Assembly: GCF_000413055.1 (NCBI RefSeq)
Contig: NZ_KE332518.1
Location: 2,233,583 to 2,297,582 of the forward strand
Length of the DNA stretch: 64,000 bases
Origin: Treponema maltophilum ATCC 51939
GTDB lineage: Bacteria; Spirochaetota; Spirochaetia; Treponematales; Treponemataceae
Reading direction: 5' to 3'
Below the pieces are notes generated by a model. It was not told where the DNA came from and made no database searches. It was given only the letters and a program-made list of their open reading frames with translations. The position numbers and the translations under genes were made by a program. Positions 37,587 through 45,828 of this stretch are shown here, one piece after another. Numbering within the stretch: position 1 is the first letter of the stretch; the number at the start of each line of letters is the position of its first letter.

Positions 37587-38489
37587 ATGGCGCAAAGAAA
37601 AAGTCTTGAAAAGAAAATCGTCGTATGGGCTTGGCTGTTTGTAACTCCGGCTTTGCTGTTTTTTACCGTATTTTCGTTTTACCCGATTGCCAATGCTTTT
37701 TATTTGAGCTTTTGCAATAAAAATATGATTTCGCTTAAACCGCCCGTTTTTATCGGTTTGACGAACTATATAAAGATATTCGCCTCCGCCGATTTTTGGA
37801 ATTCGGTGCGGGCAACCGTCGTGTTCACGCTCGGAACCTTTATTCCGCTCGTAATCGGCAGTATGATTCTTGCCGCATTTTTAACCTTCCGTCCGGCAGG
37901 CTCGCGCATTTTGCAGCTTATTTATTATTCGCCGGCCGTTTTATCTTCCGTTGTCGCCGCCCTCATTTGGAAGCTGATTTTTGAGCCGCGCGGCATTGCG
38001 AATCAGGCGGCAAATGCGATTATGATGACTTCCGGCGTCGACTTTAAATGGCTGAGCAACGGCATTATGCTGCAAATTTCGACGATGGTCGTTTATTTTT
38101 GGAAGTACATCGGTTATTTTACCGTTTTGTTTTTAACCGGCTTGGGGAAGATCCCCCGCGGCATATATGAAGCGGCCCTCATCGACGGGGCAAACCGCGG
38201 ACAAACCTTTTTCCGCATTACGCTGCCGCTTTTAAAACCGACGACCGTTCTCGTTTCGATAATGGCGATGTTGCAATGTTTGAAAACCTTTTCGACGCAG
38301 TATCTGTTTACGCAGGCCGGTTCTCCGCTCGGCCCCGTCAACGTTATAACGCTGAATATTTACAATACCGCAATGCGCAACTATAACGTCGGAAGGGCAA
38401 GCGTTATGAGCGTTATTTTATTTTTGTTTATGCTGATGCTGACAATTATTCAACTGCGCTTTTCACGTTCGGAAGACGTGTCGTATTAA
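37587..38489 (+). CDS. Sugar ABC transporter permease, MalF-like
   Basis: Membrane subunit of the importer. The 300-aa product has about six hydrophobic segments, starting WAWLFVTPALLFFTVFSFYPI, and the permease EAA loop with YEAALIDGANRGQTFFRITLPLLKP (EAA---G---------I-LP). It is followed 11 bp downstream by the partner permease. AAAGGA lies 7 nt upstream of the ATG. Confidence 0.92.
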   Translation: MAQRKSLEKKIVVWAWLFVTPALLFFTVFSFYPIANAFYLSFCNKNMISLKPPVFIGLTNYIKIFASADFWNSVRATVVFTLGTFIPLVIGSMILAAFLTFRPAGSRILQLIYYSPAVLSSVVAALIWKLIFEPRGIANQAANAIMMTSGVDFKWLSNGIMLQISTMVVYFWKYIGYFTVLFLTGLGKIPRGIYEAALIDGANRGQTFFRITLPLLKPTTVLVSIMAMLQCLKTFSTQYLFTQAGSPLGPVNVITLNIYNTAMRNYNVGRASVMSVILFLFMLMLTIIQLRFSRSEDVSY

Positions 38490-38500
38490 GGGAGGATGCC

Positions 38501-39397
38501 GTGCAATTTTTATTGATTTTAAGCATAAGCGCCGTTGCATACATTGTTTTGCTGTTCGTGCTTCCCGAATGGGGCAAAAATACGCTGATGACAATCTTTT
38601 TGCTTTTCAGCGCAGTCGTTATTTTAACACCGCTTTTGTTTATGTTTACGGCGGCTTTTATGCCCGCGTCGGAAATTACGAGCATTCCGTACCGATGGAT
38701 ACCGGAAAAAATACACTGGTTTAACTTTTACCGCGCCTTGGCGGGCAACGACGAAAACTTTGTCTTTTTGCGCAACGTATTGAATTCGCTCATCGTTTCG
38801 GCAACCGTTACCGTAACGACGCTGCTTTTGTCGTGCATTACCGGCTATGCGCTTGCAAAATTTCACTTTAGGGGAAGAAATACGGTTTTTATGTTTATCA
38901 TGATGACCATGATGATTCCCTTTGAGACGATTATGGTTCCCCTGTATATGGTCGTTTTGAATTTAAAACTGCAAAACACCTACGGCGGATTAATCATTCC
39001 GTTTATGATGAATGCGTTCGGCGTTTTTATGATGCGCCAGTATTTGCTGACCTTCCCCGACGACGTTATTGCCGCCGCCCGCATAGACGGCTGCAGCGAG
39101 CCGGGAATATTTTCCCGCATCGTGTTGATCAATTCGGGGCCGGCCTTGGCGACCTTGGCTATTTTAACTTTCCGCCAGCAATGGGACAACTTAATGTGGC
39201 CGCTGATGGTTGCGCAGGATAAGCACCTTAAAACGATTCCGACCTACATCGTCAGCTTTGCCGAAGAAAAATTTGCGGACGAAGGCGCCATGATGGCGGT
39301 TGCCCTGCTTGCAAGTTTGCCGATGGTTATTTTGTTTTTAACCTTGTCCAAATACTTCCTCGGCGGCAACGCCATGTATTCGGCCGGAAAAGAATAA
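38501..39397 (+). CDS. Sugar ABC transporter permease, MalG-like
   Basis: Second membrane subunit. The 298-aa product has six or so hydrophobic segments and the EAA-like loop AARIDGCSEPGIFSRIVLINSGPA, with IDGCSEPGIF conserved. The N-terminus has two membrane helices, the second starting MTIFLLFSAVVILTPLLFMFTAAFMP. I chose GTG 38501, with GGGAGGA 5 nt upstream. A strong terminator follows. Confidence 0.92.
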   Translation: MQFLLILSISAVAYIVLLFVLPEWGKNTLMTIFLLFSAVVILTPLLFMFTAAFMPASEITSIPYRWIPEKIHWFNFYRALAGNDENFVFLRNVLNSLIVSATVTVTTLLLSCITGYALAKFHFRGRNTVFMFIMMTMMIPFETIMVPLYMVVLNLKLQNTYGGLIIPFMMNAFGVFMMRQYLLTFPDDVIAAARIDGCSEPGIFSRIVLINSGPALATLAILTFRQQWDNLMWPLMVAQDKHLKTIPTYIVSFAEEKFADEGAMMAVALLASLPMVILFLTLSKYFLGGNAMYSAGKE

Positions 39398-39440
39398 GCC
39401 GGAGTAAAATTAAACATACGACCGAACATAAAGCCGAAAG

Positions 39441-39489
39441 AGGCGCCGACCGCCCTGCCCGCTTCCGTTATCGGGCCCGGTCGGCGCCT
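39441..39489 (+). terminator. Rho-independent terminator of the sugar importer operon
   Basis: Arms AGGCGCCGACCG (39441-39452) and its complement (39478-39489), with an inner GCCCG/CGGGC stem, are followed by TTTTTCTTT. The T-run and right arm lie inside the last codons of the convergent methyltransferase gene. The left arm is at its 3' edge. Confidence 0.85.
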
Positions 39490-40877
39490 TTTTCTTTGTG
39501 CGGTTTTGCCGATTCCGGTTGTTCCGATAAACTTTCCAAAATAATGCGCTTGCCCAAAGCGCGGCACAGATTTTCGTATACATCGTCGCGCTCGGAAAGC
39601 GCTGCGGTTGCAGCCGTTTTGTTTGCATCAGCGTTTTTGTGCCGGATCGCGCGTATGAGCAGGTTTTTCGGCGTGTGTTCGGTATCGATAAATTCCAATA
39701 TTTGAACGGCATAGCCGTGTTTTTTTATGAGCCGGGCGCGCATGATATCCGTGGCAAGGGCGGCAAAGCGCTCTTTTACAATGCCGTATTCGGTAAACGC
39801 GTTAAAGGCTTCATCGGGGCAGTTTTTTCCCAATGCTCCGTTCAATTCGTGCTGGCAGCACGGAGCGGACAAAATAACTTTCGCTTTTTTTTGCAGCGCA
39901 AAAGCGAGCGCGTAATCGGTCGCCGTATCGCATGCGTGAAGCGATATAACCATATCGATATCTTTTTCGTCGATCTGCCGCTCCGATTCCTCTTGCGGCG
40001 CGTCACCGCGGGAAGACAGTCCGTCCGCATGGGAGTGCAGAGCATAGGAGCGTATGTCGTTCACTTCAAAATGAAGGCCGCCGTAATTCAGCTTGCGCGC
40101 AAGATCCGAACAGTGTTCGATCACATCGCGTTTTAAATCCACGCCGGTAATATCCGCCTGCAAGCCTTTGACTTCGGTTAAAAAATAATACAGGGCAAAG
40201 GTAAGGTAGGCTTTGCCGCAGCCGAAATCGATGATGCTCAGCGGCCGCTTTGTTCCCGCTCCGCGTTCGGTCAGGGCGCCCAAGACGTCGTCCGCGTATT
40301 CCAAAAAACGGTTGATCTGGCGGAACTTCGCGTATTTTTTTGCAATGATTTTTCCGTCGGCGGCGGCAAGTCCCAAAGCGTGCAAAAAGGGCGCGGCGGC
40401 GTTTTCGTCAATAAGATAATTCTTTTGCCGATTGTGCGTATACTCGGATTCGACGTCAACTTGAGCGCGCGGCACGCTTTTAATCGACAGCGATGTGCGT
40501 CCTTTTTTATTCGCGAGCAAAATGCAGCGCGTATCTTCGGCCGTAAAAATACATTGGCGCCACAGGGCGCCTCCGGCATATGGAAGTTCTTTGAGAAATT
40601 CCTTTAATCCTTCGAGCGGGAACGTTTTGTGGAAAACCTGTTTTTTGCCGAAGAATTCGGCACTGAAGCTTTCCTTTCCCGCTTTGCGCATGCGGATTTT
40701 TATGCAACCGTCCGCACCTCCGGCGCACGAGGTTTTACTGTCCGCGCCTTCAGCCCGGGTATTTTCACCGTGCGGCTTTTCGGTGCAGGACCTTTTTTTC
40801 AGCGGACTCGACAGCACAATCGACGTGCACGAAGGAAGCATGCCGAAAATCGCAGTAAGAAAATCGCCGCCGCTCAT
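39468..40877 (-). CDS. Class I SAM-dependent methyltransferase (Methyltransf_32-like)
   Basis: Substrate unknown. The 469-aa product has a poorly conserved N-terminal half, then the SAM-binding IDFGCGKAYLTFALYYFLTE near residue 217, ITGVDLKRDVIEHCSDLA, MVISLHACDTATDYALAFAL and APCCQHELN. The CHxC-like APCCQHE loop is typical of this family, related to METTL25-type proteins. The ATG overlaps the TGA of the carbonic-anhydrase gene (40874-40877), implying translational coupling. Its 3' end overlaps the sugar-operon terminator. Confidence 0.85.
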   Translation of the reverse strand: MSGGDFLTAIFGMLPSCTSIVLSSPLKKRSCTEKPHGENTRAEGADSKTSCAGGADGCIKIRMRKAGKESFSAEFFGKKQVFHKTFPLEGLKEFLKELPYAGGALWRQCIFTAEDTRCILLANKKGRTSLSIKSVPRAQVDVESEYTHNRQKNYLIDENAAAPFLHALGLAAADGKIIAKKYAKFRQINRFLEYADDVLGALTERGAGTKRPLSIIDFGCGKAYLTFALYYFLTEVKGLQADITGVDLKRDVIEHCSDLARKLNYGGLHFEVNDIRSYALHSHADGLSSRGDAPQEESERQIDEKDIDMVISLHACDTATDYALAFALQKKAKVILSAPCCQHELNGALGKNCPDEAFNAFTEYGIVKERFAALATDIMRARLIKKHGYAVQILEFIDTEHTPKNLLIRAIRHKNADANKTAATAALSERDDVYENLCRALGKRIILESLSEQPESAKPHKEKGADRAR

Positions 40878-41395
40878 TCCCGATTCTTTTGCCGTTCTTT
40901 TTCTTCTGCGGCATGGCGCACGTAGTTTTCGGTATTTTTTTTCATCGCTTTTATTTCTTCATCCGTTAAAGAACGCACGGCTTTTGCAGGCGATCCTAAA
41001 ATCAAACTGCCGGCGGGAAAGGTTTTACCCTGCGTTACGAGGGCGCCCGCACCGACCATGGAATTCTCTTCGATAACCGCTTCGTTCAGTACGATAGCCC
41101 CCATGCCGATTGTGCTGCCGTTTTTTACCGTGCACGAATGAAGGATGGCCCCGTGCCCGACCGTTACGTTTTCGCCGACAATGCAGGGAATATTTTCGTC
41201 CACGTGAACGACGGCGTTATCCTGAATATTGCTGTTTTTGCCGATTTTTATCGGCGCTATGTCCGCCCGAACCGTCGCGGAAAACCACACCGACGTATGT
41301 TCGGCCAGTTCGGCATCGCCGCATACATGGGCATTCCACGCTATAAACGCCGACTCCGCAATCGACGGCATATGTTGTTTGTTCGTATCTTTCAT
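40874..41395 (-). CDS. Gamma-class carbonic anhydrase family protein
   Basis: Left-handed beta-helix trimer related to Cam; family members hydrate CO2 or act on acyl substrates, and activity has to be tested. The 173-aa product shows the hexapeptide rhythm, with RADIAPIKIGKNSNIQDNAVVHVDE (first His), VGENVTVGHGAILHSCTV (the other two zinc-ligand His), GMGAIVLNEAVI and a helical tail. AAGGAG sits 5 nt before the ATG. It is the first gene of a pair with the methyltransferase, and is divergent from parA. Confidence 0.93.
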   Translation of the reverse strand: MKDTNKQHMPSIAESAFIAWNAHVCGDAELAEHTSVWFSATVRADIAPIKIGKNSNIQDNAVVHVDENIPCIVGENVTVGHGAILHSCTVKNGSTIGMGAIVLNEAVIEENSMVGAGALVTQGKTFPAGSLILGSPAKAVRSLTDEEIKAMKKNTENYVRHAAEEKERQKNRE

Positions 41396-41450
41396 AAAAA
41401 CTCCTTAGCCTAATATATACTTTTTCGGAAAAAAATAGTATACTGATAGT

Positions 41451-42206
41451 ATGGCAAAAGTCTATGTTTTTGTAAACCAAAAAGGCGGCGTCGGAAAAAC
41501 GACATCCGTCATCAATATCGGTGCATATATGGCGGCTGCCGGCAAAAAAGTTCTTTTAGTCGACTTCGACTCGCAGGGGAATATGTCGTCGGGGGTCGGC
41601 ATTTCAAAAGAAAAACCCACGATTTACGAATTGATGGCGGGCTTGTCGACATACGAAAAAACGGTGCGCCGTACCGAAGTTATCAATTTGGATGCGGTCG
41701 CCGCATCGATCGATTTGTCGGGAGCCGCGATAGAACTGGTCGACCAAGCCGAACGCGAATTCTTTTTAAAAAAAGCGCTTGAACCGCTTTTGCCGAAATA
41801 CGATTATATTTTAATAGACTGCCCGCCGTCGCTGGGACTTTTAACGCTGAACGGCCTTGCCGCCGCGCATTCGGTTTTGATTCCCATGCAGTGCGAATAT
41901 TTCGCTTTGGAAGGAATTTCCCTTTTGCTGCAAACGGTAAAAAAAGTACAAAAGTCCGTAAACCCCGCTTTGCAAATCGGCGGCATCTTTTTTACGATGT
42001 ACGATTCGCGCACGCGGCTTGCAAACGATGTGGTTACTCAGGTAAAAGCGTATTTTAAGGATTCCGTTTTTGCGACGATTATTCCGCGAAACGTGCGCCT
42101 TTCCGAAGCGCCGTCGCACGGCAAGCCGATATGTTTGTACGATCCGCTGTGCGTCGGTGCGCGCAGCTACGAAAAACTTGCGCAAGAGGTGATGGAACGT
42201 GGCTAA
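41451..42206 (+). CDS. parA: Chromosome partitioning ATPase ParA/Soj
   Basis: Segregates the replication-origin region with ParB. The 251-aa product has the deviant Walker A NQKGGVGKTTSVINIG, VLLVDFDSQGNMSSG, YDYILIDCPPSLGLLTLNGL and the C-terminal RNVRLSEAPSHGKPI characteristic of chromosomal Soj-type proteins. The start codon lies six bases after a TATACT -10 (41439-41444), so the message may be leaderless, but no good -35 is visible. It overlaps parB by 8 bp. Confidence 0.95.
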   Translation: MAKVYVFVNQKGGVGKTTSVINIGAYMAAAGKKVLLVDFDSQGNMSSGVGISKEKPTIYELMAGLSTYEKTVRRTEVINLDAVAASIDLSGAAIELVDQAEREFFLKKALEPLLPKYDYILIDCPPSLGLLTLNGLAAAHSVLIPMQCEYFALEGISLLLQTVKKVQKSVNPALQIGGIFFTMYDSRTRLANDVVTQVKAYFKDSVFATIIPRNVRLSEAPSHGKPICLYDPLCVGARSYEKLAQEVMERG

Positions 42207-43119
42207 GGGCGGACTCGGCAAGGGCCTCGACGCTCTTTTGCCGCAAGCCGAACGGGAAGCGGAAACTTCAAAGAAAATTTCCGAGCCTTCGGCAAAAGCA
42301 AAAAAAGAAAGTAAAGACGGTGCCGAAGTTTTTATCGACGTGGATTTACTGCAGCCGAACCCGCATCAGCCGCGCAGGGAATTCGACGAGGAAGCTTTGC
42401 AAAACCTTGCCGATTCGATAAAAGAAAACGGCGTCATTCAGCCTATCTTGGCCGAAAGCGCTCCCGACGGAACCTTTTGGATTATCGCGGGCGAACGACG
42501 TACGAGGGCGGCGCGCCTTGCGGGCCTTAAACAGGTTCCCGTGCGCATACAAAAATTTTCGGAAACCAAAAAGCTCGAAGTTGCCCTTGTGGAAAACATT
42601 CAGCGCGAAGACTTAAACCCGCTTGAAGAAGCGAAAGCCTATCACAAACTTATGGAGCTGGGCAACTTAAGTCAGGAAGAAACGGCGCGCCGCGTCGGCA
42701 AAAACCGTTCCACCGTAGCAAACGCGCTGCGTCTTTTGAAACTTCCCGACGATATGCAAAAAGCGCTCGGTACCGAGGCCTTTTCAGCAGGACACGCACG
42801 CGCCGTTTTGTCCGTTGCAGACCCTTCGCTCAGACGAACTTTATTTACGCGCATTACCGACGAAAAGCTTTCCGTCCGTGAAGCCGAAGAAATCGCCGCC
42901 GAAATGAATTCCGGCAAAAAGCTGCCGGTGAAAACAAAGGTCAAAAGCGCCGATAAGCGCGAGCCCGATTACGTTTTTCTCGAGCAGCGGCTCATTGAAA
43001 AGCTCGGCACCAAAGTATCGCTCAGGGGAAATTTCGACAAGGGCGCCATAACCCTCGAGTACTTTTCGCGCGAAGATCTGGACCGGTTTTACAATCTGCT
43101 TACCGGCGCGGACAAATAA
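42199..43119 (+). CDS. parB: Chromosome partitioning protein ParB/Spo0J
   Basis: DNA-binding CTPase clamp that loads on parS sites near the origin. The 306-aa product starts with the family's KGGLGKGLDALLPQ and has the NPHQPRREFDEEAL box, GERRTRAARLAGL (CTP motif), LVENIQREDLNPLEEA and the helix-turn-helix region with SQEETARRVGKNRSTVANALRLL. The start is GTG 42199, inside the parA end, with AAGAGGTGATG upstream. I found no clear parS sequence in the window. Confidence 0.95.
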   Translation: MAKGGLGKGLDALLPQAEREAETSKKISEPSAKAKKESKDGAEVFIDVDLLQPNPHQPRREFDEEALQNLADSIKENGVIQPILAESAPDGTFWIIAGERRTRAARLAGLKQVPVRIQKFSETKKLEVALVENIQREDLNPLEEAKAYHKLMELGNLSQEETARRVGKNRSTVANALRLLKLPDDMQKALGTEAFSAGHARAVLSVADPSLRRTLFTRITDEKLSVREAEEIAAEMNSGKKLPVKTKVKSADKREPDYVFLEQRLIEKLGTKVSLRGNFDKGAITLEYFSREDLDRFYNLLTGADK

Positions 43120-43147
43120 GGCTTGGACTTTCGGCTTTTACAAGATG

Positions 43148-44284
43148 TTATGAATTCAAATTTAGCTTTTCGCGCACCTTAACTGCGTTTTCGCTGCCGC
43201 CGCTTTCGCACAAAGGTTCGTAAAAGCGGCGTACATCTTCGTCTTTTAAAATATAAGTGACCTGATAATTCTTCAAGGCGATTTTCAAAAGCTTTTCTTT
43301 TTGCACATTTGACCATGACTTGATTTTTACCAGTTGCGAAATTACCGAATGTGTATTGGTAAAATTCATGCTGCCTTCAAGCCGGTTGATTAAAGCGTCT
43401 TTCAGCTGTTCTTCTTTGCTTTTGTTTTCCGTTTTTTCCGACTTTTCGGCGACGCATTCGAAATGCGCTTTTTCAAGAATTTCATTCGATACGGTGCGGT
43501 CGATAATTTGCTTGACAAGAATTTCCAACTTGCCGTCTTCCGTGTAATCCGCCGGAGCGAAATATTTAATTCTGTTTTCGTCGAGCATGCGGAAGACTTT
43601 CGATTTGTCTTCCGTGTCGGCATTGTAAACGCCGACCGAATGCCCGCCGTGTATGTTTACGAGCTTCATACACGGAATGTCCGTTTCGCTGTCGCCGATG
43701 TAAATCATATTTCTGAACGGCACCCGGTATTGATCGGGCTTGAAGTATGCGTTTACATTTTGATCGTTTACATTCAAGACGCCCTTTTCGATTCTGAATA
43801 AAAACTGGGTTTTATTCGTATAATTTACGGCTTGCGCCGGCCATACCGCAACGCCCGCGTCGTCGTAGTAAAAGGCGCTCGCATAAATTCTTTTGAATTT
43901 ATGCGCGACGGGCGTTCCTTCAATCATTTCTTTGAGCCCCGATGATATGATGTAATGTTCAACGCTTACGCCTTTTTCGTCCCCGTACGCATTTATTCTG
44001 TCGAACCACGTATCCACGCCCGGAAAAAGCGTAACTTTGGAACCGTATTCCTGTAATTTCTTTTTTGTAAAAAGAACCTTGCCTCTGGATTTGTGCACCA
44101 TCATATACATATACGCAAGATTTTGGTCCATTTCATTGTCTTCGGCACGTTTATTGGATTCTTTCCAAAATTCCTCAACTTTATAGCCTATGGATTGAAT
44201 ATAACCCTGTGCCTGCATATCATCGGGCGACAAGGTTTTATCGAAATCGTAGCAAATTGCCAAAATCGGTTTATTTTTATCCAT
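43148..44284 (-). CDS. HAD-family phosphatase, substrate unknown
   Basis: The 378-aa product has the HAD nucleophile motif CYDFDKTLSPD at residues 11-21 and the metal motif YIGDSETDIPCMK near residue 195, with the middle helical cap between. YIISSGLKEMIEGT carries motif II (Ser-Gly). An about 100-residue C-terminal helical tail follows, rich in Lys and Glu. I know of no assigned substrate. It is convergent with parB, 28 bp away. The start is the ATG at 44284; no strong Shine-Dalgarno sequence is present. Confidence 0.85.
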   Translation of the reverse strand: MDKNKPILAICYDFDKTLSPDDMQAQGYIQSIGYKVEEFWKESNKRAEDNEMDQNLAYMYMMVHKSRGKVLFTKKKLQEYGSKVTLFPGVDTWFDRINAYGDEKGVSVEHYIISSGLKEMIEGTPVAHKFKRIYASAFYYDDAGVAVWPAQAVNYTNKTQFLFRIEKGVLNVNDQNVNAYFKPDQYRVPFRNMIYIGDSETDIPCMKLVNIHGGHSVGVYNADTEDKSKVFRMLDENRIKYFAPADYTEDGKLEILVKQIIDRTVSNEILEKAHFECVAEKSEKTENKSKEEQLKDALINRLEGSMNFTNTHSVISQLVKIKSWSNVQKEKLLKIALKNYQVTYILKDEDVRRFYEPLCESGGSENAVKVREKLNLNS

Positions 44285-44345
44285 AATGAAATTCCGTAAA
44301 TAAAGAGAATTGAAAAGAAGACATTGACATTACAAGCAATTAAAT

Positions 44346-44418
44346 TGGAGTATATCGGACTCGAACCGACCACCTATTGATTGCGAACCAATCGCTCTAC
44401 CAGATGAGCTAATACCCC
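44346..44418 (-). tRNA. tRNA-Ala (anticodon CGC)
   Basis: The 73-base cloverleaf folds fully: acceptor GGGGTAT/ATACTCC, D stem GCTC/GAGC, anticodon stem ATTGG/TCAAT around TTCGCAA, and a T arm with TTCGAGT. The anticodon reads CGC. The G3:U70 pair is present, the key alanine identity element, so anticodon and identity agree. Discriminator is A and CCA is not encoded. Confidence 0.97.
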
Positions 44419-44485
44419 ACGTGTATATAAAAAATATACTCCATTTCCGCTTTTATGGCAAGGGGTTTGCGCTATCTTGTCTTCT

Positions 44486-44977
44486 TTACAGATCGCCGTA
44501 TTCGACGGGACAACCGATAAGGGATGCGGCTTGTGTTGCGCGTCGTTCGACCGCGTCCCTTTCCCGTTTTTTTACGTGTTCGATATCCGCGAGAAGTTCG
44601 CCGTTTTTCGAACGCAGGCCGCATTGAATTTCAAAAAGTTTTTTCCCGCGGTACAGACGTACAAGGCAGAGGCTGCCGATTTCGTCAAAACTCCACGACC
44701 TTTTTTTTACGAAAAAGGCAAAGCCGATTTTATGCGTTATCCGTTTTGCTTTCGTGTCGAAAATGCAACAATCGCGGTACAAAAAACCGGCTGCGGCCGC
44801 CGCGGCGAAAAAATACTGCAAAAAGGGCAGGGACGCCTCTTCATCGGAAAACAGCAAAAGCGATGCGGCCGTTACGGCTAAAATCACAAACATAACAATG
44901 CGGAACACGGGATTGATTGTCCAAATACCGCGGCGCTTTGAATCAATATAAAAAACCGTCGAAAAAAACATATTCAC
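44486..44977 (-). CDS. Small membrane protein of unknown function
   Basis: Unrecognised 163-aa protein with two membrane segments (INPVFRIVMFVILAVTAASL and LPFLQYFFAAAAAAGFLY) and a C-terminal cytoplasmic part with WSFDEIGSLCLVRLYRGKK, which looks like a PH-like or bPH domain (my impression only). It is divergent from the acetyltransferase gene. The start is GTG 44977 or ATG 44971. The promoter TTTACA (45011-45006), 17 bp, TATACT (44988-44983) lies five bases upstream of the GTG. Confidence 0.65.
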   Translation of the reverse strand: MNMFFSTVFYIDSKRRGIWTINPVFRIVMFVILAVTAASLLLFSDEEASLPFLQYFFAAAAAAGFLYRDCCIFDTKAKRITHKIGFAFFVKKRSWSFDEIGSLCLVRLYRGKKLFEIQCGLRSKNGELLADIEHVKKRERDAVERRATQAASLIGCPVEYGDL

Positions 44978-44982
44978 CGGAC

Positions 44983-45011
44983 AGTATATATATAGCGTTT
45001 TTTGTTGTAAA
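44983..45011 (-). promoter_or_regulatory. Promoter of the small membrane-protein gene
   Basis: TTTACA, a 17-bp spacer of alternating TA, and TATACT. The 51-bp intergenic region must also drive the divergent acetyltransferase gene, for which I see only a weak TACATT -10 seven bases before its ATG. Confidence 0.55.
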
Positions 45012-45028
45012 GCGGTACATTAGAGGTT

Positions 45029-45775
45029 ATGAATTTTGTTTTCCGGCCGTACCGAAGGCGCGATAAAAAAGCACTTTGCCGCATTATCGCACCGACATGG
45101 CGTCTTGACGAATATTTTCCCGGCATAAAAAATACCGAACGCTTGTGCGGCTTTGTTGTCGACATGTTCCGCGTACAAAGCGATTATACCGACGTCGCCG
45201 TGCCTGCGGCCGAAGGCGGGAAGACTAAAGCATCGGCGGGCGCTTTGGTTGACGGTGTGCCTGTAGGCTTTTTATTTGCCGATGCGCCTGCGAAAAGAAG
45301 CGGCGTTTTAGGGCGGCTGTTTTATCGCGCGAAAAAGAAGACGGCGCGTGCCGCTTTTTACGTAAAAATCTTTTTTTTGTGGCTTGCGGGTTTTTACGGG
45401 GAGCGCGCCGCCGTGCGCAAAGCTTTTTTATCGTATTGTTCCGTACAAAAAAATATTTTAAAAGATATTTCCTTTGATGCCGAAATCCTGTGTTTGTTCG
45501 TAGACGCCTCGCATCAAGGTTCGGGACTCGGCCGTCGGCTTCTTTCGCGATTTTTTGAATGGAGCAAAAGAAGAAAGATACGCAATTTCGTTTTAACGAC
45601 CGATACCGACTGCAATTACCGCTTTTATGACCGCAGCGGTTTTAAGCGTCTAAAAGAGCAAAGCGGCTGTTTGGGCATACCGCAAAATACGGAGCCGTTT
45701 TCGCGTATTTTCGTGTACGGATTTTCCCTATCGGCCGGCAGCGGTTTTTCTTCCGCACCGACGGCTGAGGCTTGA
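45029..45775 (+). CDS. GNAT-family N-acetyltransferase
   Basis: Transfers an acetyl group from acetyl-CoA to an unknown amine. The 248-aa product starts NFVFRPYRRRDKKALCRI and has the acetyl-CoA-binding FVDASHQGSGLGRRLLSRFFE (Q/R-x-x-G-x-G/A) near residue 160. LTTDTDCNYRFYDRSGFKRL is the typical motif B. A roughly 60-residue middle segment (VLGRLFYRAKKKTARAAFY...FLSYC) is unusual for GNATs and includes a hydrophobic stretch. The AGAGG before the ATG is only two bases away. Confidence 0.85.
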   Translation: MNFVFRPYRRRDKKALCRIIAPTWRLDEYFPGIKNTERLCGFVVDMFRVQSDYTDVAVPAAEGGKTKASAGALVDGVPVGFLFADAPAKRSGVLGRLFYRAKKKTARAAFYVKIFFLWLAGFYGERAAVRKAFLSYCSVQKNILKDISFDAEILCLFVDASHQGSGLGRRLLSRFFEWSKRRKIRNFVLTTDTDCNYRFYDRSGFKRLKEQSGCLGIPQNTEPFSRIFVYGFSLSAGSGFSSAPTAEA

Positions 45776-45793
45776 CTGCTGTGCGGTTGAGGT

Positions 45794-45822
45794 TTGACAG
45801 TCTTCGGGTATAAGCGTATAGT
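45794..45822 (+). promoter_or_regulatory. MATE promoter placed for a leaderless mRNA
   Basis: -35 TTGACA (45794-45799), a 17-bp spacer and -10 TATAGT (45817-45822), then six bases (ACATAT) to the ATG at 45829. No Shine-Dalgarno sequence is present. Confidence 0.75.
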
Positions 45823-45828
45823 ACATAT

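Noticed and set aside
41451-43119. A parS site near parAB
   Set aside because: I looked for a TGTTNCACGTGAAACA-like palindrome around the genes and found none; the site is probably outside the window.
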